A stretch of 64,000 bases of DNA, from positions 124,001 through 188,000 of the forward strand of contig NZ_JAKRKC020000002.1 of NCBI RefSeq assembly GCF_022664455.2, given 5' to 3'. This document shows, piece after piece, positions 8,930-17,214 of the stretch. A model generated the notes under the pieces. That model had not been told where the DNA came from. It worked only from the letters and a program-made list of their open reading frames with translations, and made no database searches. This DNA comes from Actinomadura luzonensis. Lineage in GTDB: Bacteria; Actinomycetota; Actinomycetes; Streptosporangiales; Streptosporangiaceae. Position 1 is the stretch's first letter, and each line of letters begins with the position of its first letter. The position numbers were made by a program, and so were the translations under genes.

Positions 8930-9109
8930 CGTCCCGCCGGGTCGTGTCCTGGTGCCTCCACGCGCGTAAACCTAGCTGACCGCGACTACGCCCCTGCGCT
9001 GCGGGGCACCGCTGTCGTGAGGTGAGCGGATGTTCCCGAAGACTTCCGGATACGGAGATCGCCGTCGCCGGGCACCATCTCACCGGTCGCTCCAGCATCC
9101 ACAGCGCGA

Positions 9110-9394
9110 TCACGGCCGGGCTGCATCCGTGCCCGTGTGGTTCGCAGGGAGGCCGCGCCGGAAGGACCCGCGGGCGAACCGGTCGAACTCGGCCACGGTG
9201 AACACCGACCCGTTCCAGATGGCGGCCAGCGCCTGGTCCAGGCCGGCGCGGTTGCGGCGGGTGGTGCCGGAGAAACCGCGGTCGATGTAGATGCGGTCTT
9301 CGGGGACGCCGAGGGTCAGGAGCCGCTCGGTCTGGATCATGAGGTCTTGCTCGTCGGTGGAGCAGCGGGCGTAGCCGACGCGGGCTCCGTTCAC
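9110..9394 (-). pseudogene. Truncated serine recombinase (resolvase/invertase) N-terminus
   Basis: The first 75 residues match the catalytic domain of resolvases: VGYARCSTDEQDLMIQTERL with the nucleophile Ser in ARCS, then DRIYIDRGFSGTTRRNRAGL and FTVAEFDRFAR. Family members usually continue for another 100 or more residues with a helical arm and a DNA-binding helix-turn-helix. Here the frame runs into unrelated Arg/Pro-rich sequence and stops. It is therefore a truncated relic. Short repeats just upstream (9438-9534) may be its old recombination sites. Confidence 0.75.
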
Positions 9395-9437
9395 GCGCTC
9401 CAGCGTTCCGGATAGGGGGCCTTCACCGGACCAGTTC

Positions 9438-9534
9438 GCGGAACACCTACACGGAACGCCCTGACCTGGGGCGCTCTCCCGGGCGACGGGTGTTCCGGTG
9501 GGGGATCGTCTTGCGGAACACCACCGGAACGCGC
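9438..9534. repeat. Cluster of GCGGAACACC / ACCGGAACGC repeats in direct and inverted orientation
   Basis: GCGGAACACC occurs at 9438-9447 and 9513-9522, its inverted form GGTGTTCCGGTG at 9489-9500, and the related CGGAACGC at 9452-9459 and 9525-9532. The cluster lies directly upstream of the truncated serine recombinase, inside the 311-base gap between that gene and the hydrolase gene. Multiple half-sites in both orientations next to a resolvase gene are typical of a res or recombination site. No other feature is visible in the gap apart from TTGACC at 9626, a possible -35 box for the hydrolase gene. Confidence 0.55.
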
Positions 9535-9705
9535 GAGATGCGACTGCCGCCCGGTGGAGACTGTGTCCTGTTTCCGGAGCTGTCTCAAGTCGCCGAAGTG
9601 GCTGTGAGCTAGATCACGGTTGAGGTTGACCTGAGGTCGGGGTGGAAGCTCAGCGCAGCGGGTCGACACCGACCCGGACATAACGGATGCGAAGGACAGG
9701 CCACC

Positions 9706-11187
9706 ATGACGATCATCCTTTCCGACCAGGACAAGAGGACTCTGCGGATTGCCGCGTACGGCGCCGTGTCGCTGATGGCCGCCGCCGATGCCGCCGGCAG
9801 CCCTCACAAGATCGCCACCAACGGCAGCATCGCGCTGGCCACGGCCACCGGCCTGATTGGGCACGTGCTCGCCGGCTACCCCAAGGGCAAGGACCTGCCC
9901 GGCAAGTCCGTGGCCGAGATCGCCGACCGCGTGCTGCCGGCCCTGACCGCGGCCATGAACCTCCTGAAGCAGCAGGATCCCGCCGAGGCCGGCAACTTCC
10001 GCCGCGCCGTCCTCGTCGCTGTCGAAACCGCCCAGACGCACCAGGGCCGGCCGAGCCCCGCCGCGGCCGGGCAGGATCGCCCGGAGCTGCAGAAGGCGAT
10101 CGAGGAGGTGGTCGAGTCCGGTTTCGTCGGGGTGTCGCTGCGCGTGCACGATCAGCGGGGCGAGTGGGCCGGCAGCGCCGGGGCGGCCGAGCTGGGCGGG
10201 ACCGCCAAGCCGCCGATCAACGGGTATGTCCGCATCGGCAGCAACACCAAGACCTTCACCGCGGCCCTGGTGCTGCGACTGGTGGCCGAGGGCAGGATCG
10301 GGCTGGACACCTCGGCGGCGGACTATCTGCCCGAGTTCGGGCTGGACTCGCGGATCACGGTACGGATGCTGTTGCAGCACACCAGCGGGCTGTTCAACTT
10401 CAGCGGCGAGGTCTACGACGACGGGACGGTCGTACCGGGGGTCGCCATCCCCTACGGCACCACAGGCAAAGAGTGGGTGAACAACCGGCTCAAGACCTAC
10501 CGCCCGCAGGAGCTGGTGGAGCTGGCGCTGTCCAAGCCGGCGCGGTTCGAGCCGGGGGCGGGCTGGAGCTACTCCAACACCAACTACGTGCTGGCCAGGC
10601 TGCTGATTGAGAAGGTCACCGGCCGCACCTACGCCGAGGAGATGCAGCGGCTGATTCTCGGGCCTCTCAAGCTGTCGCACACCATAGTGCCGGACGCCTC
10701 ACCGGAGATCCCCGCCCCGCACGCCCACGCCTACTACCGGTACGCCGACGCCGGCGAGCAGAAGACCATCGACATCACCTGCCAGAACCCCTCCTGGATC
10801 TCCACCGGCGGTGACATGATCTCGACCACCCAGGACCTGCACACGTTCATCTCCGCGCTGCTGGGCGGCAAGCTTCTCCCCGCCGAGCTGCTGGCCGAGA
10901 TGTGCACCCCGCGCCCGACCGGCATCCCGAACATGGACTACGGCCTGGGAGTGTTCGTGCTGACCACGGCCGACGGCGGCACCGTCATCTCCCACAATGG
11001 CGCCGCAGTGGGCCACGCGGCGCTGATGTACAGCAGCCCCGACGGCTGCAAGACGCTGAGCGCCGCGCTGAACTGCGTGGACGACGCCGACCTGTCCATC
11101 GCAGCAGTGTTCCAGCAGGCCCAGCAGAGGCTCCTCAACGAGGTGTTCGGCGGTGGGCAGGCCGATCCCGCTCAGCCGACGGGCTGA
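9706..11187 (+). CDS. Beta-lactamase-fold serine hydrolase with an unusual fused N-terminal domain
   Basis: Residues about 125-480 are a class C beta-lactamase/D-Ala-D-Ala carboxypeptidase fold. The catalytic SxxK is SNTK at Ser179-Lys182, the YxN-type motif is YSNTNY, and ISHNGAAVGH supplies the H-x-G element. Such enzymes hydrolyse beta-lactams, peptidoglycan peptides or small esters and are normally exported. This one has no signal peptide. Its first 110 residues (MTIILSDQDKRTLRIAAYGA, ATNGSIALATATGLIGHVLA) look like a separate small cytoplasmic actinobacterial protein, joined in frame near residue 115. The fusion may be a recombination product: the enzyme half has intact motifs but an altered location. 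A ribosome site GGACAGG precedes ATG 9706. Confidence 0.8.
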   Translation: MTIILSDQDKRTLRIAAYGAVSLMAAADAAGSPHKIATNGSIALATATGLIGHVLAGYPKGKDLPGKSVAEIADRVLPALTAAMNLLKQQDPAEAGNFRRAVLVAVETAQTHQGRPSPAAAGQDRPELQKAIEEVVESGFVGVSLRVHDQRGEWAGSAGAAELGGTAKPPINGYVRIGSNTKTFTAALVLRLVAEGRIGLDTSAADYLPEFGLDSRITVRMLLQHTSGLFNFSGEVYDDGTVVPGVAIPYGTTGKEWVNNRLKTYRPQELVELALSKPARFEPGAGWSYSNTNYVLARLLIEKVTGRTYAEEMQRLILGPLKLSHTIVPDASPEIPAPHAHAYYRYADAGEQKTIDITCQNPSWISTGGDMISTTQDLHTFISALLGGKLLPAELLAEMCTPRPTGIPNMDYGLGVFVLTTADGGTVISHNGAAVGHAALMYSSPDGCKTLSAALNCVDDADLSIAAVFQQAQQRLLNEVFGGGQADPAQPTG

Positions 11188-11352
11188 GCACCTCTGACCC
11201 GCACGCCTCAAGAGGCGCCCTCTTCCGGCCGTGCATCAGGCAGAACGCGAACCGGAGCCACACCGAGCCCGACCAGCTCGGCGAGGCCCGTCCACATGCT
11301 CGGCGGTGGTCTGCTCGGTCGCCGAACTCGAGCACAAGGCAGGATTGTGCAG

Positions 11353-11537
11353 ATGAACGGAGTCACGATCGGGCAGGCGGCGGCATTCGTCGGCATCACG
11401 GTGAAGACGGTGCGGCACTACCACAAGCTTGGTCTGGTGACGGAGCCGGAGGCTACCGCAGGTACGGATCGGCCGAGTTGCTGCGGCTGGTGCAGGTGCG
11501 GACGCTGGCCGCCGCCGGGGTGCCGCTGGCCGCTTGA
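11353..11537 (+). pseudogene. MerR-family regulator N-terminal stub, frameshifted
   Basis: The start MNGVTIGQAAAFVGITVKTV followed by RHYHKLGLVTEPE is the winged-helix DNA-binding head of a MerR regulator. After a frame change near 11457 it continues YRRYGSAELLRLVQVRTLAA and ends at 11537. The rest of the protein (dimer helix and effector domain) is missing and the next codons belong to another broken gene. Confidence 0.7.
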
Positions 11538-11540
11538 CCA

Positions 11541-11829
11541 GCGTCTCAACCTGATTACGGCCACCAACCAGAACTCTCGCTGGCTCTTCCCCGGCCGCCG
11601 CGGCGGACAGCCCATGACGCCCGACGCCATCGAACGACGCCTTCGCGATCACCAGATCCCCATATTCAGCGACAGGACCGCCGCACTTCGCCAACTCGTC
11701 CTCCAGGCGCCGGCTGCGGTGATCGCCCGGATGCTCGGCTACAGCGACGAACAGACCAGCCGCGTCGCGACCGAAGCCGGAAGTCCCTGGAGCCGATACG
11801 CCCCAGTCGACGAACACCCCCACGCCTGA
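11541..11829 (+). pseudogene. C-terminal fragment of an atypical XerD-like recombinase
   Basis: The segment reads NSRWLFPGRRGGQPMTPDAI, then a helix, DRTAALRQLVLQAPAAVIAR, MLGYSDEQTSRVATEAG and WSRYA at the end. This matches the tail of a group of actinobacterial XerD-like recombinases that have the RTAA(I/L)RQ box where typical members have HxLRH and close with WSRYA. The N-terminal two-thirds are absent; the frame is open only because it fuses to the MerR stub. Confidence 0.6.
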
Positions 11830-11853
11830 CCACCGCGACATGGAATGAGCATC

Positions 11854-12510
11854 ATGACGACCCTTCCCGGGCCACGCTCGGCGGCCGAGATTCGCACCTA
11901 CCTCAAAGACCATCTCAACCAGGCGCTTCGCCGGCCCGGCATGTTCGGAGGCGAGACAGCCCTGCGCCTCCTGTTCGATCACCTGGCCTACGCCGAACAC
12001 CAAGAGACGAAGTGGGCACAGGCATTGCAGTCCCTGGAAGCGCGGGGCGCCTTCAACTCCCTCGGCGTGACCGGAGCGCTCGCCACCGTCCTGCCCCATC
12101 CCTGCGACGACGGCGTCGCCTCGATCTACGCCGAGCTCGCCCACGATGCCGGGTGGCTACAGGCCGACAGAACCCTGACAAGCGAAGATCATGCGTCCCT
12201 GCGCCGGAAACTCATCGCTTGGGCTGCTCGCGACCGGACACTCACCGAAGTGCGAGAGGAGTTCGGCCCGCCTTCCGTTCTTCTCGGCGGCACCAACCCC
12301 CTATATGGCAAGACACTCGCCTACATGACCGCACAGGCAAGGGAACCGATCATCTTCTTACATCTCTGGAACGGGACCTCCCGGCCAACCGAAACGACCT
12401 GGCACCCCATCTACGACGAACCCGTCCTCTTGGCCGTCCGCTCCGGGACAGGAGCGTTCGAGGACACCTTCACGTTCACACCAGAAGGAAGCAGACGCCG
12501 CCCGGCCTGA
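11854..12510 (+). CDS. Conserved hypothetical protein, about 218 residues
   Basis: A soluble protein of actinobacterial character. Readable blocks are RSAAEIRTYLKDHLNQALRR, PGMFGGETALRLLFDHLAYA, FNSLGVTGALATVLPH and EEFGPPSVLLGGTNPLYGKT. There are no signal peptide, membrane helices or catalytic signature I can name. I chose ATG 11854 (GGA nine bases upstream); ATG 11845 is equally possible. Codon use is normal for the organism and the frame is intact despite remnants on both sides. Confidence 0.7.
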   Translation: MTTLPGPRSAAEIRTYLKDHLNQALRRPGMFGGETALRLLFDHLAYAEHQETKWAQALQSLEARGAFNSLGVTGALATVLPHPCDDGVASIYAELAHDAGWLQADRTLTSEDHASLRRKLIAWAARDRTLTEVREEFGPPSVLLGGTNPLYGKTLAYMTAQAREPIIFLHLWNGTSRPTETTWHPIYDEPVLLAVRSGTGAFEDTFTFTPEGSRRRPA

Positions 12511-12683
12511 TGTCCAGCGGCACCACCCATCCGCTGGCCACTACGCCCCGTGACTTTGACAGCTTCACAGCGCGCGAACACGCGACACTTGATTACGCGA
12601 GGTCGCCAGTTCTGGAACCGTGGCTGGCCCGAGTGGTATGACTCGTTCGAGGCGATGGCGCCAGGCTCCCCGCCAGGCCGCGG

Positions 12684-12896
12684 CGCACAGCCTGCAACCC
12701 CATCGCCCTCCTGATCTTTGAGCCGATCAAGCTCCGCTGGTCCACGCGGAGTTCCTCGAACCTGGGCGCGCTGATCTACCCCCACAGCAGGTTGCCCCGG
12801 CCGGGGCCGTGGCACTACGTGATCCTCGTGCTGAACTTCCTGTTCTTCGGGTTCTTCTTCGTCAACTTCATCGGGGACCCGCTGGTCACGTTCTGA
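12684..12896 (+). pseudogene. C-terminal fragment of a membrane protein
   Basis: A plus-strand frame with no usable start reads ACNPIALLIFEPIKLRWSTR and ends with a strongly hydrophobic helix, YVILVLNFLFFGFFFVNFIG, then DPLVTF and a stop. Such a Phe-rich helix in coding-like sequence suggests the surviving tail of an integral membrane protein; no family can be named. Its last 11 bases overlap the 3' end of the convergent amidohydrolase gene. Confidence 0.4.
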
Positions 12897-13962
12897 CGCG
12901 GACGCCGCGCCGCCACACGCCGGCCAGGTCGCGGGTGGCGGCGATGGCGGCCGTGGGGTCGCCGTCGACCAGGAGGAGGTCGGCGCGGGCGCCCGGGGCG
13001 ATCCGGCCGCGGTCGCGCAGCCCGAAGTGCCGGGCGGGCAGGGAGGTGGCGGCGGCCAGCGCCTGCGTCTCCGTCAGCCCGGCCTCGACCAGCAGGGCCA
13101 GTTCGTCGTGCATGGCCTCGCCGAACGGCACGAGCGCGGGGCCGCCGCCCTCGTTGGCGTCGGTGCCGGCCAGGATCGGCACGCCCGCCTGGTGCAGGGC
13201 CCCGACGCTGTCCCGGGCGGCCTCGTACGACAGCCCGTACGTGTCGGCCATGCGCCGCATCATGGTCAGCGTCGGGACCGCCGTGCGCCCCGCGCCGGCC
13301 ATCGTGCGGGCGAACGCGGGCGTGAGCGGCGTGTCGAGGGGGGCGTGCGTGATCATGTCCACGCCCGCGTCGAGGGCGACCTGGGCGGCGGCGTGCCTCG
13401 GGGCGTGCGCCACGGTCAGCAGGCCGCGCCGGGCGGCGGCCGTGACCAGGGCGCGCACGGTCTCCGGGGCGAGCGCGGGCGTGGCCGGGTCCGCCAGGAC
13501 GATCTTGATGTAGTCGGAGCCCTCCGCGGCGCGGGCGGCGACGAACGCCTCGGCCTCCTCCGGGCCGCTCACCTTGGGCAGCCCCGGCACGTCGGGAGGC
13601 CCGCCGGGGACGCTGGCCAGGATGCCGGAGCTGCGCAGGCCGGCCACGTCGTCCCGGCTCGCGGCGGCCTCGCGCAGCGCGGCGAGTTCGGCGAGCGGGT
13701 AGGAGAACATGTTCAGGCAGGTCGTCGTGCCCTGGACGAGGGCCTTGCGCAGATGCTCGGCGGTCGCGGCGTGGGTGTGGGCGTCGATCAGGCCGGGCAG
13801 CAGGGTGCGCCCGTCGCCAGGCACGATCTCCCAGCCGGGACGCCTGGGGATGCGGGGAGCGACATGGGTGATCTCGGCCCCGTCGATGAGGACGCCGCCC
13901 GTGCCGGTGACGCGCTCCCCGTCGAAGATGCGCACGTCCTCGATGAGCGTCTGCTTCGTCAT
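12886..13962 (-). CDS. Metal-dependent amidohydrolase
   Basis: The 358-residue protein has an N-terminal beta-sandwich strand (IEDVRIFDGERV) and a TIM-barrel with the HxH motif PGLIDAHTHAATAEH. It also has a Lys-bearing strand (SDYIKIVLAD), metal His residues in TVAHAPRH and MITHAPLD, and the Asp motif ILAGTDANEGG, then the returning sandwich domain (GRIAPGARADLLLVDGDP). This is the dihydroorotase/imidazolonepropionase-like branch, probably acting on a cyclic amide or amidine. GGAGAA precedes ATG 13962. It is divergent from a MarR gene, and two identical-looking palindromes between them make MarR control very likely, perhaps with the substrate as inducer. Confidence 0.9.
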   Translation of the reverse strand: MTKQTLIEDVRIFDGERVTGTGGVLIDGAEITHVAPRIPRRPGWEIVPGDGRTLLPGLIDAHTHAATAEHLRKALVQGTTTCLNMFSYPLAELAALREAAASRDDVAGLRSSGILASVPGGPPDVPGLPKVSGPEEAEAFVAARAAEGSDYIKIVLADPATPALAPETVRALVTAAARRGLLTVAHAPRHAAAQVALDAGVDMITHAPLDTPLTPAFARTMAGAGRTAVPTLTMMRRMADTYGLSYEAARDSVGALHQAGVPILAGTDANEGGGPALVPFGEAMHDELALLVEAGLTETQALAAATSLPARHFGLRDRGRIAPGARADLLLVDGDPTAAIAATRDLAGVWRRGVRVRT

Positions 13963-13977
13963 GGTTCTCCTCTAGAT

Positions 13978-13994
13978 AGACAAGCAACTTGTCT
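13978..13994. promoter_or_regulatory. MarR operator, copy 1
   Basis: AGACAAGCAACTTGTCT is a perfect 17-bp palindrome (7-3-7) just upstream of the amidohydrolase ATG. The same motif recurs 50 bp away, centre to centre, next to the MarR start. Confidence 0.8.
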
Positions 13995-14027
13995 TTCTCG
14001 GGAACGGTAGACTCCTGAGCCGGAAAT

Positions 14028-14044
14028 GGTCAAGCCACTTGTCC
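14028..14044. promoter_or_regulatory. MarR operator, copy 2
   Basis: GGTCAAGCCACTTGTCC differs from copy 1 at few positions and has one mismatched pair. It ends 15 bases before the MarR start codon, so bound protein would block its own transcription. A 50-bp centre spacing puts the two sites on nearly the same face of the helix. Confidence 0.78.
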
Positions 14045-14059
14045 AAAGGGGACGCCGTG

Positions 14060-14524
14060 ATGGCCGAAGAGGCGACCGAGCTGCCGTTGCTGCTGGCCAT
14101 GGCGTTCCGGGTGCTGTCGACCCGCCTGCGGGAACGGCTCGCCGACGAGGGGCACGACGGGCTGCGCCCGGCGCACGGGTTCGCGCTGGCGTACCTGAGG
14201 CGGCGCGGCGGCTCCACGGCCGGGGAGCTGGCGCGGCTGGTCGGGATGACCAAGCAGGCCTCGGCCCAGCTCCTCGCCGAGCTGGAGTCCGGCGGTTATG
14301 TCGAACGCCGGCCCAACCCCGATGACCGCCGCAGCCAGATCGTGATGCCGACCGAGCGGGGCGCGGGCGTGGAGCGGCTGTTCTCGGCGTTGTGGCGCGA
14401 GGTCGAGGACGACTGGGCCCGCCAGGTGGGGGCGGAGACCCTCGACCACACGCGGCAGGCGCTCCAGGCGCTGGTCCGCGGTTCGGTTCCCCAGGGCCCG
14501 GCCCCGGTACGCCCCGACTGGTGA
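14060..14524 (+). CDS. MarR family transcriptional regulator
   Basis: The protein of 154 residues has a helical dimer part (LLLAMAFRVLSTRLRERLAD) and a winged helix: STAGELARLVGMTKQASAQL as recognition helix region, then VERRPNPDDRRSQIVMPTER as the wing, the classic DxRs motif. I chose ATG 14060 because AAAGGGGA lies seven bases upstream; GTG 14057 is the alternative, and the TTG at 14039 would overlap the operator. It should repress itself and the divergent amidohydrolase through the palindromes at 13978 and 14028. Confidence 0.9.
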   Translation: MAEEATELPLLLAMAFRVLSTRLRERLADEGHDGLRPAHGFALAYLRRRGGSTAGELARLVGMTKQASAQLLAELESGGYVERRPNPDDRRSQIVMPTERGAGVERLFSALWREVEDDWARQVGAETLDHTRQALQALVRGSVPQGPAPVRPDW

Positions 14525-15129
14525 GGACGCTTGCGCGTTGGTCGAAGAATCGTGAGCCCGCCGCCCCCGTCGCCACCCAGGCCGGCGCCGCCGCCGCCGG
14601 GCACGCGGCCACCAGCGTCGCCGAGCACCGGGTGCGGCTCTATGAGCTGGTGACGAAGGAGGGCGGCTTCTTCTGCACCGCCGGCGAGACGGAGCAGGCC
14701 GCGATCGGTCACCACGGCTGGTCCACCACGCAGACACCGCTGTACTACCTGTCGGCCGCGCCGTTCCCCGGCGGCAAGCCGCTGTTCCGGCTGCGCCGGC
14801 CGAAGAAGCAGTCCTCCATCGTGACCGCGTCCGTGGCCGAGCGGGAGCGCCTGGTGGCCTCGGGCGACTTCCGCTACGACGGCATCCTGGGCTACGCGCC
14901 CGGCTCGGCCGGTGCGGGCGGCGACGTGAAGGTGTTCCGCCTGTCGAACAACAACAACATCATCCTGATCACCTCTGTGAATCGCTTTCATCCATCCTCG
15001 GCACGTGACGGCTTCCGCAGAAGAGTCAGTGCCGGTGCCGGTGCCGGCGCCCGCGGCGAGGTGGCGCCCCTTCTCTGGCTGGCCGGCCCCGTGTCGCGAG
15101 CCGATCACCGCCAGGGTGGTACGGCATGA
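14521..15129 (+). CDS. DUF5648-like beta-repeat protein, probably damaged at its end
   Basis: The frame can start at GTG 14521, overlapping the MarR stop. From residue 35 it shows two tandem aromatic repeats of the DUF5648 style (VRLYELVTKEGGFFCTAGET, then PLFRLRRPKK, TASVAERERLVASGDFRYDG and ILGYAPGS). These repeats form a carbohydrate- or surface-binding trefoil-like fold in secreted proteins. There is no convincing signal peptide at this start, and after VFRLSNNNNIILIT (about 14972) the sequence turns into low-complexity Gly/Ala/Arg coding that fits no family. It may be a fragment of a longer secreted protein rather than a working gene. Confidence 0.45.
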   Translation: MRTLARWSKNREPAAPVATQAGAAAAGHAATSVAEHRVRLYELVTKEGGFFCTAGETEQAAIGHHGWSTTQTPLYYLSAAPFPGGKPLFRLRRPKKQSSIVTASVAERERLVASGDFRYDGILGYAPGSAGAGGDVKVFRLSNNNNIILITSVNRFHPSSARDGFRRRVSAGAGAGARGEVAPLLWLAGPVSRADHRQGGTA

Positions 15130-15686
15130 CGACGCGGATGCTGGCCGATGCGGTGGCTGCGCTGCCGCAGGTGCTGGAGGCTCTGGGCTGGGAGGGGTGG
15201 CGTGTGGTCCAGGCCAGGGCCTTGAGCAGCCGGCGATGGGTGGTTTGTGAACTGGACGAGGCCGAGCACGAGGCCCGGTTGCGCGACCGGCTGCCGCCCG
15301 CGGCTGACGCCTTGCTGTTGCGCTGCCTCGCCCACAGTCACCCGGGCTTCCTGTCACGCCCGGCGCCGGTGCGCATCCAAGGTGCGATCGCAGCGCGTAG
15401 GACCTGGGTGGCCGCGAGGAACAATCTCGGTGGATTCGTGTCGTTCGGCGAGCGGGTGGCCCTGATGCCGACCGTGGTGGCGCGAGGGTTGCCGGCCGCG
15501 GTGGATGCCGCCTGCTACGGCTTCGGCGTGGTGGCGTTGGAAGAACCCGGCCGGTTGGTCCATCCACCTGAACCCGTTCCCGCCCAGGAACGCACGTGGG
15601 TGAGACGACTGGTTGAGGAGGTGGTCTATGACGCCGTGCTTCGTCAAGCAGGTCAGTCTCTTCCCGTCGCGCTGGGCGTGGGGTAG
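15126..15686 (+). CDS. Conserved hypothetical protein, 186 residues
   Basis: The ATG overlaps the stop of the preceding frame (ATGA). The protein is soluble with the blocks EALGWEGWRVVQARALSSRR, CELDEAEHEARLRDRLPPAA, LLRCLAHSHPGFLSRP and VSFGERVALMPTVVARGLPA. I recall similar uncharacterised actinobacterial proteins but no function. It converges on a frameshifted gene; the two 3' ends overlap by 34 bases. Confidence 0.6.
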   Translation: MTTRMLADAVAALPQVLEALGWEGWRVVQARALSSRRWVVCELDEAEHEARLRDRLPPAADALLLRCLAHSHPGFLSRPAPVRIQGAIAARRTWVAARNNLGGFVSFGERVALMPTVVARGLPAAVDAACYGFGVVALEEPGRLVHPPEPVPAQERTWVRRLVEEVVYDAVLRQAGQSLPVALGVG

Positions 15687-16479
15687 GACTTCACCCACGC
15701 CTGCAAGTACTTGGGCACCCCCCACGACAGCCGGCGCTGGGCGATCTTCTCCACCGTCATCAGCGCCAGGAGTGGCAGGACGAGCGAGTGCCGCCGGCGC
15801 GTCCCAAGGTCCGGGGGAGGGGGAGGCGAAAGGTCGGCCGGATAGAGACGACGCAGCGAAGAGGTGGCGCCCAAGGCCGCCCGGAGCGCGCCGTGGGCGA
15901 CGGCTCCCAGCCCGGAGACGTCCGTGCTCAGCAGGCCCACCGGAACTGTGGCACGTTCCAGCACGTGTTTCAGACCCGCGACTGTCCGGACAGAGCCCAG
16001 GGGATCGCCCGATGCTCCAGCACGAGCGCCACCGGCGTCTCGTGCGAGCAGATCTCATCGACGAGATGGTCCACCCAAGGCGCCAGCAGCCAGTCGCTGT
16101 GCAGGGGCAGTACGGCGGTGACGTCGGCGCCCGCTCCTTTGGCTTGGCTGAGCACGCTCTGTAGCGCGGCCTTGTCCTCCTTGCCCACGTATCCGGAGTC
16201 GGTCAACACGCTCGCGACGCCCGACGCGCGCTGGGCTTGGAGCCAGGCGCGACTGATCGGCTCCGCGTCGGCCTTCCGGCGGGACTTGCCGCCTGCGTAG
16301 CGGCGCCGGTCGATGAGCAGGGGCCCGCAGAGGCGCTCCCGCAAGGACGGATGCAGCGTGGTGGCCTTCTCGCCGGTGAGCACGATTCCGCCGGCGGACG
16401 ACGGGATGGTTCGGACTCTGCCTGGCTCTGCATCCACGGCCGTGTCCCCAATCCCTAGCCGGATCATCGAAGGAAACAT
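15653..16479 (-). pseudogene. Conserved actinobacterial hypothetical gene with a single frameshift
   Basis: From ATG 16479 the frame reads through RASGVASVLTDSGYVGKEDK, VTAVLPLHSDWLLAPWVDHL and TPVALVLEHRA and stops early. One missing base near 16009 would restore the frame, giving DPLGSVRTVAGLKHVLERAT, LLSTDVSGLGAVAHGALRAA and the conserved LGATSSLRRLYP, to a stop at 15653. The reconstructed protein of about 275 residues resembles uncharacterised Streptomyces proteins with a TSSLRH motif. Decay by one base is recent, or it is a sequencing error. Confidence 0.6.
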
Positions 16480-16578
16480 GCCGACGACCTTGACGGCGAC
16501 CGCCTGCCGAGACGGCGTCAAGGTAAGGACCGCGGCCGATTCGGCCTCTCTGCTTGGGGCCAATGCCGTTCAGATAGA

Positions 16579-16770
16579 TCATTTGGGCCTGGTGGCGCGG
16601 GTGGTGGTCAGGAGTTGGACGGTGGGTGGCCCAGCGTGGCGGATGCCTTTGTCGCTTGGGCGTCGTTCGCGGTAGCTGCTGCGTCGGGTGCGTTCGATGG
16701 AGCGAGGGTAGGTGCGGTGGCGGCGGTGCAGTAACAGGCGGCGAGCTGCTGCGCGGTCGCGACGGAGCAC
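16579..16770 (-). pseudogene. C-terminal tail of an IS4-family transposase
   Basis: The segment HRTYPRSIERTRRSSYRERR, PSDKGIRHAGPPTVQLL matches the basic tail of actinobacterial IS4-type (DDE) transposases, which typically end RSYPR..KRARHN.YRVKRP....RH.GP.TI.L. Only about 60 residues remain and none of the catalytic triad. Confidence 0.55.
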
Positions 16771-17214
16771 CGCCCTGACCCGGCGGTACCGTGCGGACCG
16801 GCTGTTCCGGCTGGCCGTGGCGGGCCTGAGCCCGCAAGGCTGAGAAGCCTGCTCTCCGAAAGACCGTCCCTCGTCCTGCCTGCTCGATGCGAGCCGTCAG
16901 GCGGCGAAGCGGCGGCGGGCGAACTCGAGTGGCCGATGGCCTCCTCCGCCGGCCCACGGCATGGCTCCCTATGGCTGCCAGAGGCCGACGTGACCGCGGC
17001 GACGCTGACGTACGACCTGGGGGAGAGCGTTGTCAAGACAGGGAGGTTCCACAGGGACCAACGTGGGACGTTCACCCACCTGGGCCTGGGCGGCCTCGGT
17101 GAGGCGGGCGCGAGTCGCATCCTCGGCCGGGCAGTCGTTCCCCGTCAGGAGCGAAAAAAGTTCCCTGGCTTGGGATTTCCCGCTCCCTGTCGTGGCAGGC
17201 GCTCCGCTGGAGGA
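16771..17214. other. Leader region of the LAL regulator; no gene recognised
   Basis: A plus-strand frame is open from 16936 into the regulator, but those 93 codons do not look like a protein domain and lack a good ribosome site, so I treat them as leader or intergenic DNA. I see no clear palindrome or canonical promoter. The left part may belong to the lost IS4 element. Confidence 0.4.

Noticed and set aside
10902-11537. A 211-codon frame covering the end of the hydrolase gene
   Set aside because: Off-frame to the conserved hydrolase; only its last 30 codons have meaning as the frameshifted continuation of the MerR stub.
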